This document shows, piece after piece, positions 54,084 to 63,397 of a DNA stretch of 64,000 nt (positions are counted from its first letter, which is position 1; each line of letters begins with the position of its first letter). The stretch is from CAZMPJ01 sp964568455. GTDB lineage: Bacteria; Margulisbacteria; WOR-1; O2-12-FULL-45-9. The notes below the pieces were generated by a model, which saw nothing but the letters and a program-made list of their open reading frames with translations, did not search any database and had not been told where the DNA came from. Where the stretch lies: assembly GCA_964568455.1 (NCBI GenBank), contig CAZMPJ010000001.1:372001-436000 (forward strand), written 5' to 3'. The position numbers and the translations under genes were made by a program.

Positions 54084-54540
54084 TTTTGATCCAGTTACCA
54101 ATGGTCATATAGATATTATTGAGCGGGCGGCTAACTTGTTTGACCAGGTAATTGTGTCTGTAATTAAAAACCCGGATAAAAAATCCAAATTCTCTCTTCT
54201 TCAACGTGAAAAGATGATTGAAAAATCCGTACCTCATTTAGACAATGTTAAAGTAGAAAGTTTCGAAGGGCTTTTGGTTGATTACGCTAAAAAGAAAAAA
54301 GCCAGAGTTATTGTTAGGGGGCTAAGAGCTGTTTCTGACTTTGATTATGAATTTCAAATGGCACTTACCAATCGCAAAATGGCACCTGATATTGAGACTC
54401 TTTTCTTTATGACTGATTATAAATATTCGTACCTTTCGTCCAGTTTTGTAAAACAGATTGCAAGTTTAGGCGGTGATATTAAAGATTTAGCGCCAAAGGC
54501 TGTGGCCAAAGCATTGTCGAAAAAAAGGGGGAATAAATAA
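54058..54540 (+). CDS. coaD: Phosphopantetheine adenylyltransferase (CoaD)
   Basis: Enzyme of 160 residues for the fourth step of coenzyme A synthesis: 4'-phosphopantetheine plus ATP to dephospho-CoA. GSFDPVTNGHIDII carries the TxGH nucleotide motif (T14, H18). RVIVRGLRAVSDFDYE and the C-terminal YLSSSFVKQIASLGGD are family signatures. Shares one base (TAATG) with the next gene. Confidence 0.97.
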   Translation: MNIAVYPGSFDPVTNGHIDIIERAANLFDQVIVSVIKNPDKKSKFSLLQREKMIEKSVPHLDNVKVESFEGLLVDYAKKKKARVIVRGLRAVSDFDYEFQMALTNRKMAPDIETLFFMTDYKYSYLSSSFVKQIASLGGDIKDLAPKAVAKALSKKRGNK

Positions 54541-54965
54541 TGGAGATACTAGGATTACTGGATACGCTGGAATCGACTATATTGGATGGGTTTAAGATCC
54601 CGTTTACTAAAAAAATGTTAATGGATGAAGAAAAAATACTATCCATTATTGATAAAATGAGATTGGTAGTACAGGGCGGAGAAGGCTTGGCTAAAGAAGC
54701 CATTGCCACTAAGGGTGAAGGGCGAGAAGTAGCTCAAGTTGAAGGTCAACCAAAAGATAATAGCGAAGCTAAGGCGGTGGAAGTGTTGCAGCAAGCTTAT
54801 CAAATGGCAAAAGAAATCCGTGAAGGAGCAGATAGTTACGCGGACGATGTTCTAGCTAATTTAGAAGCTACCAGCACTAGAATACTGAGAACTGTTAGAG
54901 CTGGCCGGGACCGTTTGAAGGGAGAAATGAAAAATGAAGAGAATCGACAGCAGAAAACCGTCTGA
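54540..54965 (+). CDS. Coiled-coil protein, function unknown
   Basis: Protein of 141 residues without a signal peptide or membrane helix. A first helical part (MEILGLLDTLESTILDGFKI) is followed by a Glu/Gln-rich linker and a long helix (AKAVEVLQQAYQMAKEIREG ... NLEATSTRILRTVRAGRD). It recalls the small ATP-synthase-b-like or DivIVA-like proteins sometimes found next to coaD, but no firm family call is possible. Overlaps rph by 32 bases, so it is co-expressed. Confidence 0.75.
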   Translation: MEILGLLDTLESTILDGFKIPFTKKMLMDEEKILSIIDKMRLVVQGGEGLAKEAIATKGEGREVAQVEGQPKDNSEAKAVEVLQQAYQMAKEIREGADSYADDVLANLEATSTRILRTVRAGRDRLKGEMKNEENRQQKTV

Positions 54966-55656
54966 ACTACGACAAATAAAAATTACCCGTAACTTTTTAA
55001 AATATCCCGAAGGTTCTGTTTGTATTGAAATGGGTAATACCAAAGTAATTTGTACTGCTTCGGTTAATGAAGGAGTGCCTCATTTTTTAAGAAATAGTGG
55101 GCGAGGTTGGGTAACGGCTGAATATGCGATGCTTCCCCGGGCAACCCAACAGCGCACGAACCGCGATCAAAAAGGTAAAGGCCGTACTCATGAAATCCAA
55201 AGATTAATCGGCAGAAGCCTGCGGGCTATTATTGACATGACAAAACTGGGGGAAAGAACTATTTATATTGATTGTGATGTGATTCAGGCTGATGGTGGCA
55301 CACGCACTGCTTCTATCACTGGTGCCTACATTGCTCTTTATGACGCAATTGCTTTGTTGAGAAAAGATAAAAAAATAGATGAAAATCCTCTTAAAGAACA
55401 CTTAGCCGCAATAAGTGTGGGGATTATCAATGATACGTCTTTATTGGATTTGTGCTATGAAGAAGATTTTAAAGCTGATGTAGATATGAATGTGGTAATG
55501 ACTGAATCGGGTAAATTTGTGGAAGTGCAGGGAACAGCTGAAGGCGAAGCCTTTTCAAAAGAATTAATGGATAAAATGATTACTCTTGCCCAAAAGGGAA
55601 TCAAAGAATTAATCAATAAACAAAAAGCATGCTTGAACTTAAAAAGAAAAAAGTAG
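54934..55656 (+). CDS. rph: Ribonuclease PH
   Basis: Phosphorolytic 3' exonuclease of 240 residues, full length, which trims tRNA 3' ends. KRIDSRKPSELRQIKITRNF at the start, GRGWVTAEYAMLPRAT and DCDVIQADGGTRTASITG are diagnostic. It overlaps its neighbours on both sides (32 and 28 bases). Two tRNAs in this window lack encoded CCA, so end trimming matters here. Confidence 0.97.
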   Translation: MKRIDSRKPSELRQIKITRNFLKYPEGSVCIEMGNTKVICTASVNEGVPHFLRNSGRGWVTAEYAMLPRATQQRTNRDQKGKGRTHEIQRLIGRSLRAIIDMTKLGERTIYIDCDVIQADGGTRTASITGAYIALYDAIALLRKDKKIDENPLKEHLAAISVGIINDTSLLDLCYEEDFKADVDMNVVMTESGKFVEVQGTAEGEAFSKELMDKMITLAQKGIKELINKQKACLNLKRKK

Positions 55657-56840
55657 CGGTTTTTGGTCTGGGCAAGAGTGGGACCGCTGTTTGTGAAAAA
55701 TTACAATCTCTTGGCGTGGATTTTTTTGTTTCAGCCACCGAATGTGGCGGCCACACATTAAAGGATTTAGAAAACACTGACCTCATTGTTGTTAGTCCCG
55801 GTATTCATCTTGATATTCCGGTTTTAGCAGAAGCTAAAAAAAGAAAAATTCCCATCCTTTCTGAAATTGAATTGGCTTTTCAGTTGCTTAAAAAACCTAT
55901 TATCGCTGTTACCGGAACCAATGGAAAAACTACCACAACAACTTTGATTGGTGAAATGTTAAAGGCCGGTGGTAAAAACGTTGCAGTGGCTGGCAATATT
56001 GGTGTTCCGCTTGTTTCAATTGATGATTCAAATTTAGATTATATTGTGGCAGAGATCAGCAGTTATCAGCTAGAAGCTATTCATGATTTTAAACCTTGGA
56101 TCAGCTTAATTCTAAATATTCAAGAAGATCATCTAGAAAGACACGGATCAATGCAAGAATATGTTAAACAAAAAGCTCGAATTTTTGAAAATCAAACTAG
56201 TAATGATTATCTAATTTACAATGTTGAGGATCCACTGGTCGTAAAAATGGTTGAGCGAGCAAAAAGCAAGAAGGTTCCTTTTTCCAAACAAGAAAAAATC
56301 GAAAAACTGCGTATTCCTGGTCAACATAATGTAGAAAACGCCTTAGCCGCTAAAAAAGCAGTAGAAATTTGTGGAGTAGGGGCAAATGTTATTAAAGTGG
56401 TGCTAGAAACTTTTCCAGGAGTTCCGCACCGCATAGAATTAGTTAGAGAAATTAAGGGTATTAAGTTTTATAATGATTCAAAAGCCACTAATCCTGATTC
56501 AACTATGGTGGCGTTAAAAAGTTTTCCTGGGAAAAACATCATTTTGATTTTAGGCGGAAAAGATAAGGGTACCAATTTAAAGCCACTTCGTGAAATGGTT
56601 CGTCAGCAAGCTAAACAGGTGGTGCTGATTGGGGAAGCCACCGAAAGATTTAGAAAAAACGGTTTTGAAAAAGCTGTGTTAGCCCAAAATCTTGAGGAAG
56701 CAGTAAGCAAAGCTTATCAATTAGCAGAAGCAGGGGATATCGTTTTGCTTTCCCCGGCTTGTGCCAGCTTTGATCAGTTTAAGAATTTTGAAGAACGAGG
56801 AAAACTATTTAAACAATATGTCAAAAACATTAAAGATTGA
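55629..56840 (+). CDS. murD: UDP-MurNAc-L-alanine:D-glutamate ligase (MurD)
   Basis: Mur ligase of 403 residues, about 40 shorter than most MurD, mainly in the N-terminal UDP-binding domain (VAVFGLGKSGTAVCEKLQ). The ATP site is GTNGKTTTTT (near 96), and the C-terminal domain has FYNDSKATNPDSTM and ILILGGKDKGTN, typical of MurD. Adds D-Glu to UDP-MurNAc-Ala. Overlaps ftsW by 23 bases. Confidence 0.95.
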   Translation: MLELKKKKVAVFGLGKSGTAVCEKLQSLGVDFFVSATECGGHTLKDLENTDLIVVSPGIHLDIPVLAEAKKRKIPILSEIELAFQLLKKPIIAVTGTNGKTTTTTLIGEMLKAGGKNVAVAGNIGVPLVSIDDSNLDYIVAEISSYQLEAIHDFKPWISLILNIQEDHLERHGSMQEYVKQKARIFENQTSNDYLIYNVEDPLVVKMVERAKSKKVPFSKQEKIEKLRIPGQHNVENALAAKKAVEICGVGANVIKVVLETFPGVPHRIELVREIKGIKFYNDSKATNPDSTMVALKSFPGKNIILILGGKDKGTNLKPLREMVRQQAKQVVLIGEATERFRKNGFEKAVLAQNLEEAVSKAYQLAEAGDIVLLSPACASFDQFKNFEERGKLFKQYVKNIKD

Positions 56841-57912
56841 TTATTTATTATTGTTTTCAACTTTATGCTTGTCAGCCATTGGCTTGATCATGGTTTTTTC
56901 TGCCAGTCCTACTATGGCCTTAAAATTAGGTGATACTTATTATTTTATCAAACGTCATATTTTATATTTATTGCTTGGTTTTTCAGCTTTGTATTTTGGA
57001 TTAAGAATTGATCTTAAAACTCTAAAAAGATGGTCAAATTTGATTTTTATAGTTTCTATTGTGCTTTTATTATTAATTTATTTACCGGGTTTGGGTAAAA
57101 AGATTAGTGGAGCTTCGCGCTGGATTGATCTGATGATTTTTACTTTTCAGCCATCTGAATTAATTAAATTTACTATGATTTTATTCTTGGCAAACTTGCT
57201 TTCTGGTTGGAAAGAGAGGATTAAGAATTTTGGGCAAGGTTTGGTTCCAATCTTAATTGTTATGGCTTTGGTTTGTGGGTTAATTATTGCTCAACCGGAT
57301 TTGGGTACTGCGATCATGATTAGCATCACCTCTTTTATTATGTTGTTTGCTGCTGGGGCAGAACTAATTCACTTGTCGGCGTTATTTGGAATAGGAGTTA
57401 TGGGAGTGTTGATTCTGGCTTTAAGCTCGCCTTATCGCCTGCGCCGTGTTGTTGCTTATCTTGATCCTTGGCAGGATCCGCAGGGAATAGGTTTTCATAT
57501 TATCCAATCTTTATATGCCATTGGTTCTGGTGGGTTGTTTGGCTTGGGGCTAGGTGCTTCCAGGCAAAAATTCTTTTACCTTCCACAACAATTTACTGAT
57601 TTTATTTTTGCTATTCTTTGTGAAGAAATGGGATTTATGGGTGGGATAACAGTGGTAATTTTATTTATAATATTTGCCATTCGTGGTTTTAGAATTGCTT
57701 TTTTATCAAAGGAGAATTTTAATTATTTGCTGGCAACAGGATTGGTTTCCTGGATTTCTCTTCAAGCTGTGATCAATTTAATGGTGGTTGTGGGTTTAAT
57801 TCCTACTACCGGCATTCCACTTCCTTTTATTAGTTATGGTGGAACTTCTACTGTAATTGGGCTTTTTTCCGTTGGCATTTTGCTTAATATTTCGATGGAG
57901 ACCAAACAATGA
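56818..57912 (+). CDS. ftsW: SEDS-family glycosyltransferase FtsW
   Basis: Polytopic membrane protein of 364 residues from ATG 56818 (a longer frame from 56761 adds a hydrophilic extension inside murD and is unlikely). It polymerises septal glycan from lipid II together with a class B PBP. LIIAQPDLGTAIMI and PTTGIPLPFISYGGTS are SEDS signatures. Its place between murD and murG is the FtsW rather than RodA context. Confidence 0.93.
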   Translation: MSKTLKIDYLLLFSTLCLSAIGLIMVFSASPTMALKLGDTYYFIKRHILYLLLGFSALYFGLRIDLKTLKRWSNLIFIVSIVLLLLIYLPGLGKKISGASRWIDLMIFTFQPSELIKFTMILFLANLLSGWKERIKNFGQGLVPILIVMALVCGLIIAQPDLGTAIMISITSFIMLFAAGAELIHLSALFGIGVMGVLILALSSPYRLRRVVAYLDPWQDPQGIGFHIIQSLYAIGSGGLFGLGLGASRQKFFYLPQQFTDFIFAILCEEMGFMGGITVVILFIIFAIRGFRIAFLSKENFNYLLATGLVSWISLQAVINLMVVVGLIPTTGIPLPFISYGGTSTVIGLFSVGILLNISMETKQ

Positions 57913-58964
57913 AAATTGTAATTGTTTCCGGTGGAACCGGTGGGCATATTTATCCAGGCATTGCTATTGCTCAGTCATTTCAGGGTGAAGTCTTGTTTAT
58001 TGGTAGTAGTGAGGGCTTGGAAAAAGATATTATTAAAAAATATGGCTTTGCTTTAAAGCTTATCTGGGCGCGAGGTTTATTGCGTAAAATCTCTTATAAA
58101 GCGATTAGTGCACCCTTTGTTTCTATAATTGGTTTTTTTCAATCTTTATTTATTTTAAAAGAGTTTAAACCCAGAGTAGTGGTTTCAACCGGTGGATATG
58201 TGAGCCTTCCTGTTGTTTTAGCCGCAAAAGTGCTGGGTATTCCAATTATTTTACAAGAACAAAATTCATTGCCTGGGATGGTTAATAGATTTTGTGCCAA
58301 GTTTTCTGATCATAATTTCTTAGCTTTTGAGCAAGCCCAATCTTATTTAAAAGGTGACGTAGTTGGCAATCCGGTTAGATCTGAAATTATTAATGGGGTT
58401 AATCAGCAAAAGGCCAGGGAGCTTTTAAATTTACCACAGGACAAACAAATAGTCCTGGTTGTAGGTGGAAGCCAAGGTGCACGCAAATTAAATGAATTAA
58501 TACTTTCAATCTTAGAAAAAATTGATTCTTCATTGTTTGTTTTGCATATTACTGGCAAGCGTGACTTTCCCTGGGTGATGAAAAAACTGGGTAACGTTAA
58601 ATCAAAAAATTACCGACCAGTGCCTTATGCTGTAAACATCACCTCTTATTTGGCTAGTGCTGATTTAGTTGTAAGTCGAGCCGGAGCTACGGCCCTGTCA
58701 GAGTTTAGTGCGGTTGGGTTACCTATGATCTTGATTCCTTTTCCTTATGCTGCGGAAAATCATCAGTTTTTCAATGCTAAAGCCATGCAAGAAACTGGGG
58801 CGGCGATTCTAATTGAACAAAAAGAGGCTACCCCGCAAAAAATGCTTAGTATTATCAACAATTCGGAAGCTTATTATGCTAAAATAAAAAAAGCAGCAGA
58901 AATGGTCGCAAAATTTAATGCTGCGCAGCAAATTGTAGATTATATTTATGGTTCATATCGATAA
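57909..58964 (+). CDS. murG: Lipid II synthase MurG
   Basis: GT28 glycosyltransferase of 351 residues adding GlcNAc to lipid I at the inner membrane face. GGTGGHIYPGIAIA (8-21), STGGYVSLPVVLAAK and LILIPFPYAAENHQFFNA are diagnostic; the catalytic His is in the first motif. ATGA overlap with ftsW. Confidence 0.96.
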   Translation: MKIVIVSGGTGGHIYPGIAIAQSFQGEVLFIGSSEGLEKDIIKKYGFALKLIWARGLLRKISYKAISAPFVSIIGFFQSLFILKEFKPRVVVSTGGYVSLPVVLAAKVLGIPIILQEQNSLPGMVNRFCAKFSDHNFLAFEQAQSYLKGDVVGNPVRSEIINGVNQQKARELLNLPQDKQIVLVVGGSQGARKLNELILSILEKIDSSLFVLHITGKRDFPWVMKKLGNVKSKNYRPVPYAVNITSYLASADLVVSRAGATALSEFSAVGLPMILIPFPYAAENHQFFNAKAMQETGAAILIEQKEATPQKMLSIINNSEAYYAKIKKAAEMVAKFNAAQQIVDYIYGSYR

Positions 58965-60345
58965 AAGAAAAACCAAAAACATTCATATGGTAGGTATTGG
59001 CGGCTGTGGCATGTCCGGCATTGCCAAGATCCTGCACGAAATGGGCTTTATTGTTACTGGCTCTGATGCAAAAGAAGGAGCTAATACCCTGCGGCTTAAA
59101 GATTTAGGCATTAATGTTTCTATTGGTCATAAGACGGATAATGTGCGGCAGGCTGATATATTAGTTTTCTCTTCGGCCATAAAAAACGGCAACTTGGAAA
59201 TGAAAAATGCCAAATTAAAAGGTATTCCTGTTTTAAAAAGAAGTGAAATGCTTTCTTGGATCATGGACCAGAGTAAAACTAGAGTTGCAGTGGCTGGAAC
59301 TCATGGAAAAACAACTACCACGGCTATGCTTTCAAAAGTATTGGATTTTGGAAAATATGCGCCAACCTTTTTTATTGGCTGCGATATGGATTATATAGAA
59401 GGTAACGCCCGAATGGGTAATGGTAAATTTGCCGTGACTGAAGCGGATGAATCAGATAAATCTTTTCTTTATCTTAATCCAACGGTTGCGATTATTACTA
59501 ATATTGAAGAAGACCATATGGAAAATTATGGCAGCATGAAAGCCATTGTTGATACTTTTATCAAGTTTGCTGGTAATGTTTCTAATGATGGTTTTATTGT
59601 TATTGATGCTACTAATAAACATAATCAACAGCTAATGCAAAAGGTGGATAAAAAATATATAACTTATGGCTTGTCAGAAGAGATGGAATATAGTGCCAAA
59701 AATTTAACCTATAATCAATTTAGTTCCCATTACACTTTGATGCGAAAAAGGCAAGAGCTGGGCCAGGTTAAGCTTTCGGTTCCTGGCTGGCAAAATATTT
59801 TAAATAGCTTAGCAGTTTTTGCCGTAGCTTTTGAATTTGGCCTTGATTTTCATACTGTTGCTGGTGCGCTACGTACTTTTATTGGGGCTAGAAGAAGATT
59901 TCAAACTGTAGGCGAATATAAGGATGTTTTAGTTATAGATGATTATGCCCATCATCCTACGGAGATAAAAGCTACTCTAGCAGCTGCTCGCTCTGGTTGG
60001 CCAGGCCGGCGTATTGTTTGCATTTTTCAGCCTCACCGTTATAGCCGCACCATGCTTTTGCAAGATCAATTTATTACTGCTTTTGCTGATGCAGATAAGG
60101 TGATTATTACAGATATTTACGCTGCTTCAGAAAAACCTATTCCAGGTATTACTGGTAAAATTATTGCTGAAGGTATTAAAGATAAACAAGTTGAATATAT
60201 TAAGCGTAAAGAAAAAATCCCAGAATATTTAATCAAAGAAATAAAAGAAGGAGATATTGTTTTAACCTTAGGAGCAGGAGATATTTATACTACAGGAAAA
60301 GAAGTCCTGGCTCGGTTAAAGATGCAAGATGAAATTTCTACGTAA
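58948..60345 (+). CDS. murC: UDP-MurNAc:L-alanine ligase (MurC)
   Basis: Mur ligase of 465 residues, full length. MVGIGGCGMSGIAKIL starts the UDP-binding domain, the ATP site is GTHGKTTTTAML (near 117), and DDYAHHPTEIKATL and FQPHRYSRT belong to the ligase C-terminal domain. Joins L-Ala to UDP-MurNAc. Overlaps murG by 17 bases and murB by 17. Confidence 0.97.
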   Translation: MVHIDKRKTKNIHMVGIGGCGMSGIAKILHEMGFIVTGSDAKEGANTLRLKDLGINVSIGHKTDNVRQADILVFSSAIKNGNLEMKNAKLKGIPVLKRSEMLSWIMDQSKTRVAVAGTHGKTTTTAMLSKVLDFGKYAPTFFIGCDMDYIEGNARMGNGKFAVTEADESDKSFLYLNPTVAIITNIEEDHMENYGSMKAIVDTFIKFAGNVSNDGFIVIDATNKHNQQLMQKVDKKYITYGLSEEMEYSAKNLTYNQFSSHYTLMRKRQELGQVKLSVPGWQNILNSLAVFAVAFEFGLDFHTVAGALRTFIGARRRFQTVGEYKDVLVIDDYAHHPTEIKATLAAARSGWPGRRIVCIFQPHRYSRTMLLQDQFITAFADADKVIITDIYAASEKPIPGITGKIIAEGIKDKQVEYIKRKEKIPEYLIKEIKEGDIVLTLGAGDIYTTGKEVLARLKMQDEIST

Positions 60346-61135
60346 TGAGTCCTTAAAAAAACATAATTCCTTTCGCATTGGTGGCAAGGCAGATTATTTT
60401 TGTATACCTAAAAACATTGAAGAACTAAAACAAGCACTTCTCTTTGCTAAAGAAAAAAAACTTGAAATAGCCATTGTTGGCTGTGGCACCAATCTTTTAG
60501 TTCGTGATCAAGGGTTTAAAGGCTTGGTTATTAAAACCTCAAAACTAAATGCTGGTATTAGTCTGCCTCGATTAATAAAATCTTTAGCTAGTAAAGGACT
60601 TGGTGGTCTTGAGTTTTTAGCTGGTATCCCTGGTTCAGTGGGAGGAGCTGTGGTGATGAATGCTGGAGCTTGGGGTAAAGAAATTTCAAGAGTGGTTAAA
60701 GAAGTTGTTGTACTGGATTATAATGGCAAAGAAAAAGTTTTTAAGAAAAAGGATTTAAAATTTGGTTACCGCAGTAGTCGTTTTCAAAAAGAGAAATATA
60801 TTATTGTGGAAGTTGTTTTTCGCTTGAAGAAAAAAAAGAAGAGTTTGATTAAGAAAGATATCAATAAATACTTGTCTATGAGAAAATCAAGGCAGCCTTT
60901 AGGTAGCCCAAATTGTGGTTCGATTTTTAAAAACCCTAAATCTGGCTTTGCTGGTCAAATTATTGAATTAGCTGGTTGCAAAGGCATGAGAAGGGGAGAT
61001 GCGCAGGTGAGCCAAAAACATGCTAATTTTATTGTTAATCTAGGAGAAGCCAAGGCCCGCGATGTAATTAGATTAATGACCGTGATTCAAAGTCGCGTCA
61101 AGGTAAAGCTGGAACCAGAAATAAAAATATGGTAA
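60329..61135 (+). CDS. murB: UDP-N-acetylenolpyruvoylglucosamine reductase (MurB), compact
   Basis: FAD enzyme of 268 residues that completes UDP-MurNAc. Catalytic residues are visible: R148 (GYRSSRF), S198 (NCGSIFKNP) and E264 (LEPEIKIW). FAD site: GCGTNLLVRDQGF and GIPGSVGGAVVMNAGAWG. It lacks about 20 residues between TSKLN and SLPRLIKSL, where other MurB have an extra strand pair, which explains its small size. Confidence 0.95.
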   Translation: MKFLRNESLKKHNSFRIGGKADYFCIPKNIEELKQALLFAKEKKLEIAIVGCGTNLLVRDQGFKGLVIKTSKLNAGISLPRLIKSLASKGLGGLEFLAGIPGSVGGAVVMNAGAWGKEISRVVKEVVVLDYNGKEKVFKKKDLKFGYRSSRFQKEKYIIVEVVFRLKKKKKSLIKKDINKYLSMRKSRQPLGSPNCGSIFKNPKSGFAGQIIELAGCKGMRRGDAQVSQKHANFIVNLGEAKARDVIRLMTVIQSRVKVKLEPEIKIW

Positions 61136-61138
61136 AAT
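61133..61138 (+). promoter_or_regulatory. Candidate -10 element TAAAAT before transketolase
   Basis: TGGTAAAAT (61130-61138) overlaps the murB stop, eight bases before ATG 61147. It matches the spacing of the other leaderless candidates, but no good -35 is seen. Confidence 0.35.
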
Positions 61139-61146
61139 TTTTGTCT

Positions 61147-61992
61147 ATGCTTACTCTAAAAAAGAAAAAAGAATTAGAAAAAATTGCCAAACAACTCCGT
61201 CAACATATCATTGAAATGACTTGTGCAGCTGGTTCTGGTCATCCGGGTGGAAGCTTGTCTGCTGCTGATATTATTACGGTGCTTTATTTTCATCTGCTTA
61301 ATCACGATGCCAAAGACCCTGCCTGGAAACAACGAGATCGCTTTGTCTTAAGCAAGGGGCATGCTGTGCCGGTTGTCTACGCAGCTTTGGCTGAAGCAGG
61401 TTATTTTTCCATTAAATATTTAAAAACTTTACGAAAATTGGGCAGCTCTTTGCAGGGGCATTCTGATATGCTTTCCTTACCTGGCATTGAGATGTCAACT
61501 GGCTCATTAGGGCAAGGTCTTTCTGCTGCCAATGGTATGGCTTTAGCTGGTCGATTGGATAATTTAAAATATACGGTTTATTGTCTGTTGGGTGATGGTG
61601 AATGTCATGAGGGGCAAATTTGGGAAGCAGCTATGACTTCTGCTCATCATAAATTGGATAATTTAATTGTAATTGTTGACCATAATAAGTATCAAATTGA
61701 CGGCGCGATTGAGGAAATAAAAAATATCCAGCCGTTTGAAGATAAATGGGCGGCTTTTGGCTTTAAAGTCTTTCGTTGCGATGGTCACAACATAGGATCT
61801 ATTGTTTCTACTATTGAAAAAGCTAAAAAAGTAAAAGGAAAACCTAGCATTATTATTGCTGATACTGTAAAAGGCAAAGGGGTTTCGTTTATGGAGCAAA
61901 ATCCTTTAAATTATCATGGTAAAGCTCCTTCTCTTGAAGAACAAAAACAAGCAATTTGTGAACTTTGCAATATAAAGGAATTTGAAGAATGA
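61147..61992 (+). CDS. Transketolase, N-terminal subunit
   Basis: Thiamine-diphosphate-binding half of a split transketolase, 281 residues from ATG 61147. That start gives the usual MLTLKKKKELEKIAKQLR; the ATG at 61129 would add six residues. AGSGHPGGSLS and KGHAVPVVYAAL bind the cofactor, and GDGECHEGQIWEA is the TPP motif. Works with the next gene to move two-carbon units in the pentose phosphate pathway. Split transketolases are common in bacteria and archaea. Confidence 0.95.
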   Translation: MLTLKKKKELEKIAKQLRQHIIEMTCAAGSGHPGGSLSAADIITVLYFHLLNHDAKDPAWKQRDRFVLSKGHAVPVVYAALAEAGYFSIKYLKTLRKLGSSLQGHSDMLSLPGIEMSTGSLGQGLSAANGMALAGRLDNLKYTVYCLLGDGECHEGQIWEAAMTSAHHKLDNLIVIVDHNKYQIDGAIEEIKNIQPFEDKWAAFGFKVFRCDGHNIGSIVSTIEKAKKVKGKPSIIIADTVKGKGVSFMEQNPLNYHGKAPSLEEQKQAICELCNIKEFEE

Positions 61993-62939
61993 AAGAAAAA
62001 AAACAAGCCGCTACTCGAGATGCTTACGGAAAAGCATTAGTTGAATTGGGCAAGAAAAATAAAAATGTTGTAGTTTTAGATGCGGATTTGGCAGCCTCAA
62101 CCCGCACTATTAAATTTGGCAAAGAATTTCCTGATCGTTTTTTTGATATGGGTATTGCAGAACAAGATATGATTGGAACTGCGGCAGGATTGGCTACTTG
62201 CGGCAAAATTGCTTTTGCTTCTACTTTTGCTGTGTTTGGTTCAGGCCGAGCCTGGGATCAGGTAAGGGTTTCTGTGGCTTATACCAGACAAAATGTAAAA
62301 ATTGTAGTTACTCATGGGGGTATTACTACAGGAGAAGATGGCGCTTCGCATCAGGCCAATGAAGATCTTGCAATTATGCGTGCGCTACCTAATTTAACCG
62401 TAGTAGTGCCGGGTGATGCTTTTGAAGCTGAGAAATTAATTAAACAAGCAGCAGAGTTTTACGGACCCATGTATATTCGTTTGAGCCGTTCCAGCACGCC
62501 TTTGTTACATGAAGATGCTAATTTTGATTTTGAAATTGGCAAAGCCTCGATTTTAAAACCAGGCAAAGATGTAACCATTATTGCTTGCGGTATTATGGTT
62601 GATATGGCTTTGGATGCAGCTGAAGAATTAACTAAAAAAGGAATTAAAGCTCGTGTAGTTAATATGCATACTATTAAGCCAATTGATAAAGAGATGATTA
62701 TTAAATGTGCTAAAGAAACCGGAGCAATTGTGACAGCTGAAGAGCATTCTATTATTGGTGGACTAGGTAGTGCAGTAGCAGAAATTGTAGTAGAAAACGA
62801 ATCAGTTCCCATGGCCAGGGTGGGGATCAAAGACATGTTCGGTGAATCTGGCAGTCCCAAAGAATTACTAGTTAAATATGGCTTAACTCCTCAAGAAATT
62901 GTTCGTGCTGCGCAAAATGTAGTAAAGAGGAAAAAATGA
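61989..62939 (+). CDS. Transketolase, C-terminal subunit
   Basis: Pyrimidine-binding and C-terminal half of the split transketolase, 316 residues. The conserved Glu is in FDMGIAEQDMIGTAAGLA, followed by THGGITTGEDGASHQANED and IRLSRSSTP. ATGA overlap with the N-terminal half ensures equal synthesis, and an ATGA overlap leads into the deaminase gene. Confidence 0.95.
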   Translation: MKEKKQAATRDAYGKALVELGKKNKNVVVLDADLAASTRTIKFGKEFPDRFFDMGIAEQDMIGTAAGLATCGKIAFASTFAVFGSGRAWDQVRVSVAYTRQNVKIVVTHGGITTGEDGASHQANEDLAIMRALPNLTVVVPGDAFEAEKLIKQAAEFYGPMYIRLSRSSTPLLHEDANFDFEIGKASILKPGKDVTIIACGIMVDMALDAAEELTKKGIKARVVNMHTIKPIDKEMIIKCAKETGAIVTAEEHSIIGGLGSAVAEIVVENESVPMARVGIKDMFGESGSPKELLVKYGLTPQEIVRAAQNVVKRKK

Positions 62940-63397
62940 AACGACCAAGCTGGGATGATTATTTTATTAAACTGACTCAAGATGTTTCAGAGAGAGCCAC
63001 CTGTGTAAAGCGCCAGGTTGGGGCTTTAATTGTTAAGGATAAACGTATTCTAGCCACTGGTTATAATGGTGTTCCAAAAGGATTTAAGCATTGTGACGAA
63101 GTGGGGTGTGTGCGAAAAGAAATGGGACTTCCTTCTGGCCAGCGCCACGAACTTTGCCGTGGGCTTCACGCCGAACAAAATGCTATTGTCCAAGCTGCGG
63201 TCCATGGAGTCAAAATCGAAGGCGCAACCATTTATTGTAATTATCAACCTTGTGTTATTTGCGTAAAGATGCTAATTAACGCTAACATTAAAAAAATAGT
63301 TTATGCTGGTGGTTATCCAGATGAGCTGGCACAAAAGATGCTTAAGGAAAGTAAGATTCAGGTAGTTAAGTATGAGAAAAAGGGAGTAAAAGTATGA
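62936..63397 (+). CDS. dCMP deaminase (ComEB-like)
   Basis: Zinc deaminase of 153 residues supplying dUMP for thymidylate synthesis. The zinc and catalytic motif HAEQNAIVQAA and the CxxC-type YQPCVICVKMLINANI are intact. The insert with CDEVGCVRKEMGLPSGQRHE is typical of dCMP rather than cytidine deaminases. ATGA overlap with pheA downstream. Confidence 0.93.
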   Translation: MKRPSWDDYFIKLTQDVSERATCVKRQVGALIVKDKRILATGYNGVPKGFKHCDEVGCVRKEMGLPSGQRHELCRGLHAEQNAIVQAAVHGVKIEGATIYCNYQPCVICVKMLINANIKKIVYAGGYPDELAQKMLKESKIQVVKYEKKGVKV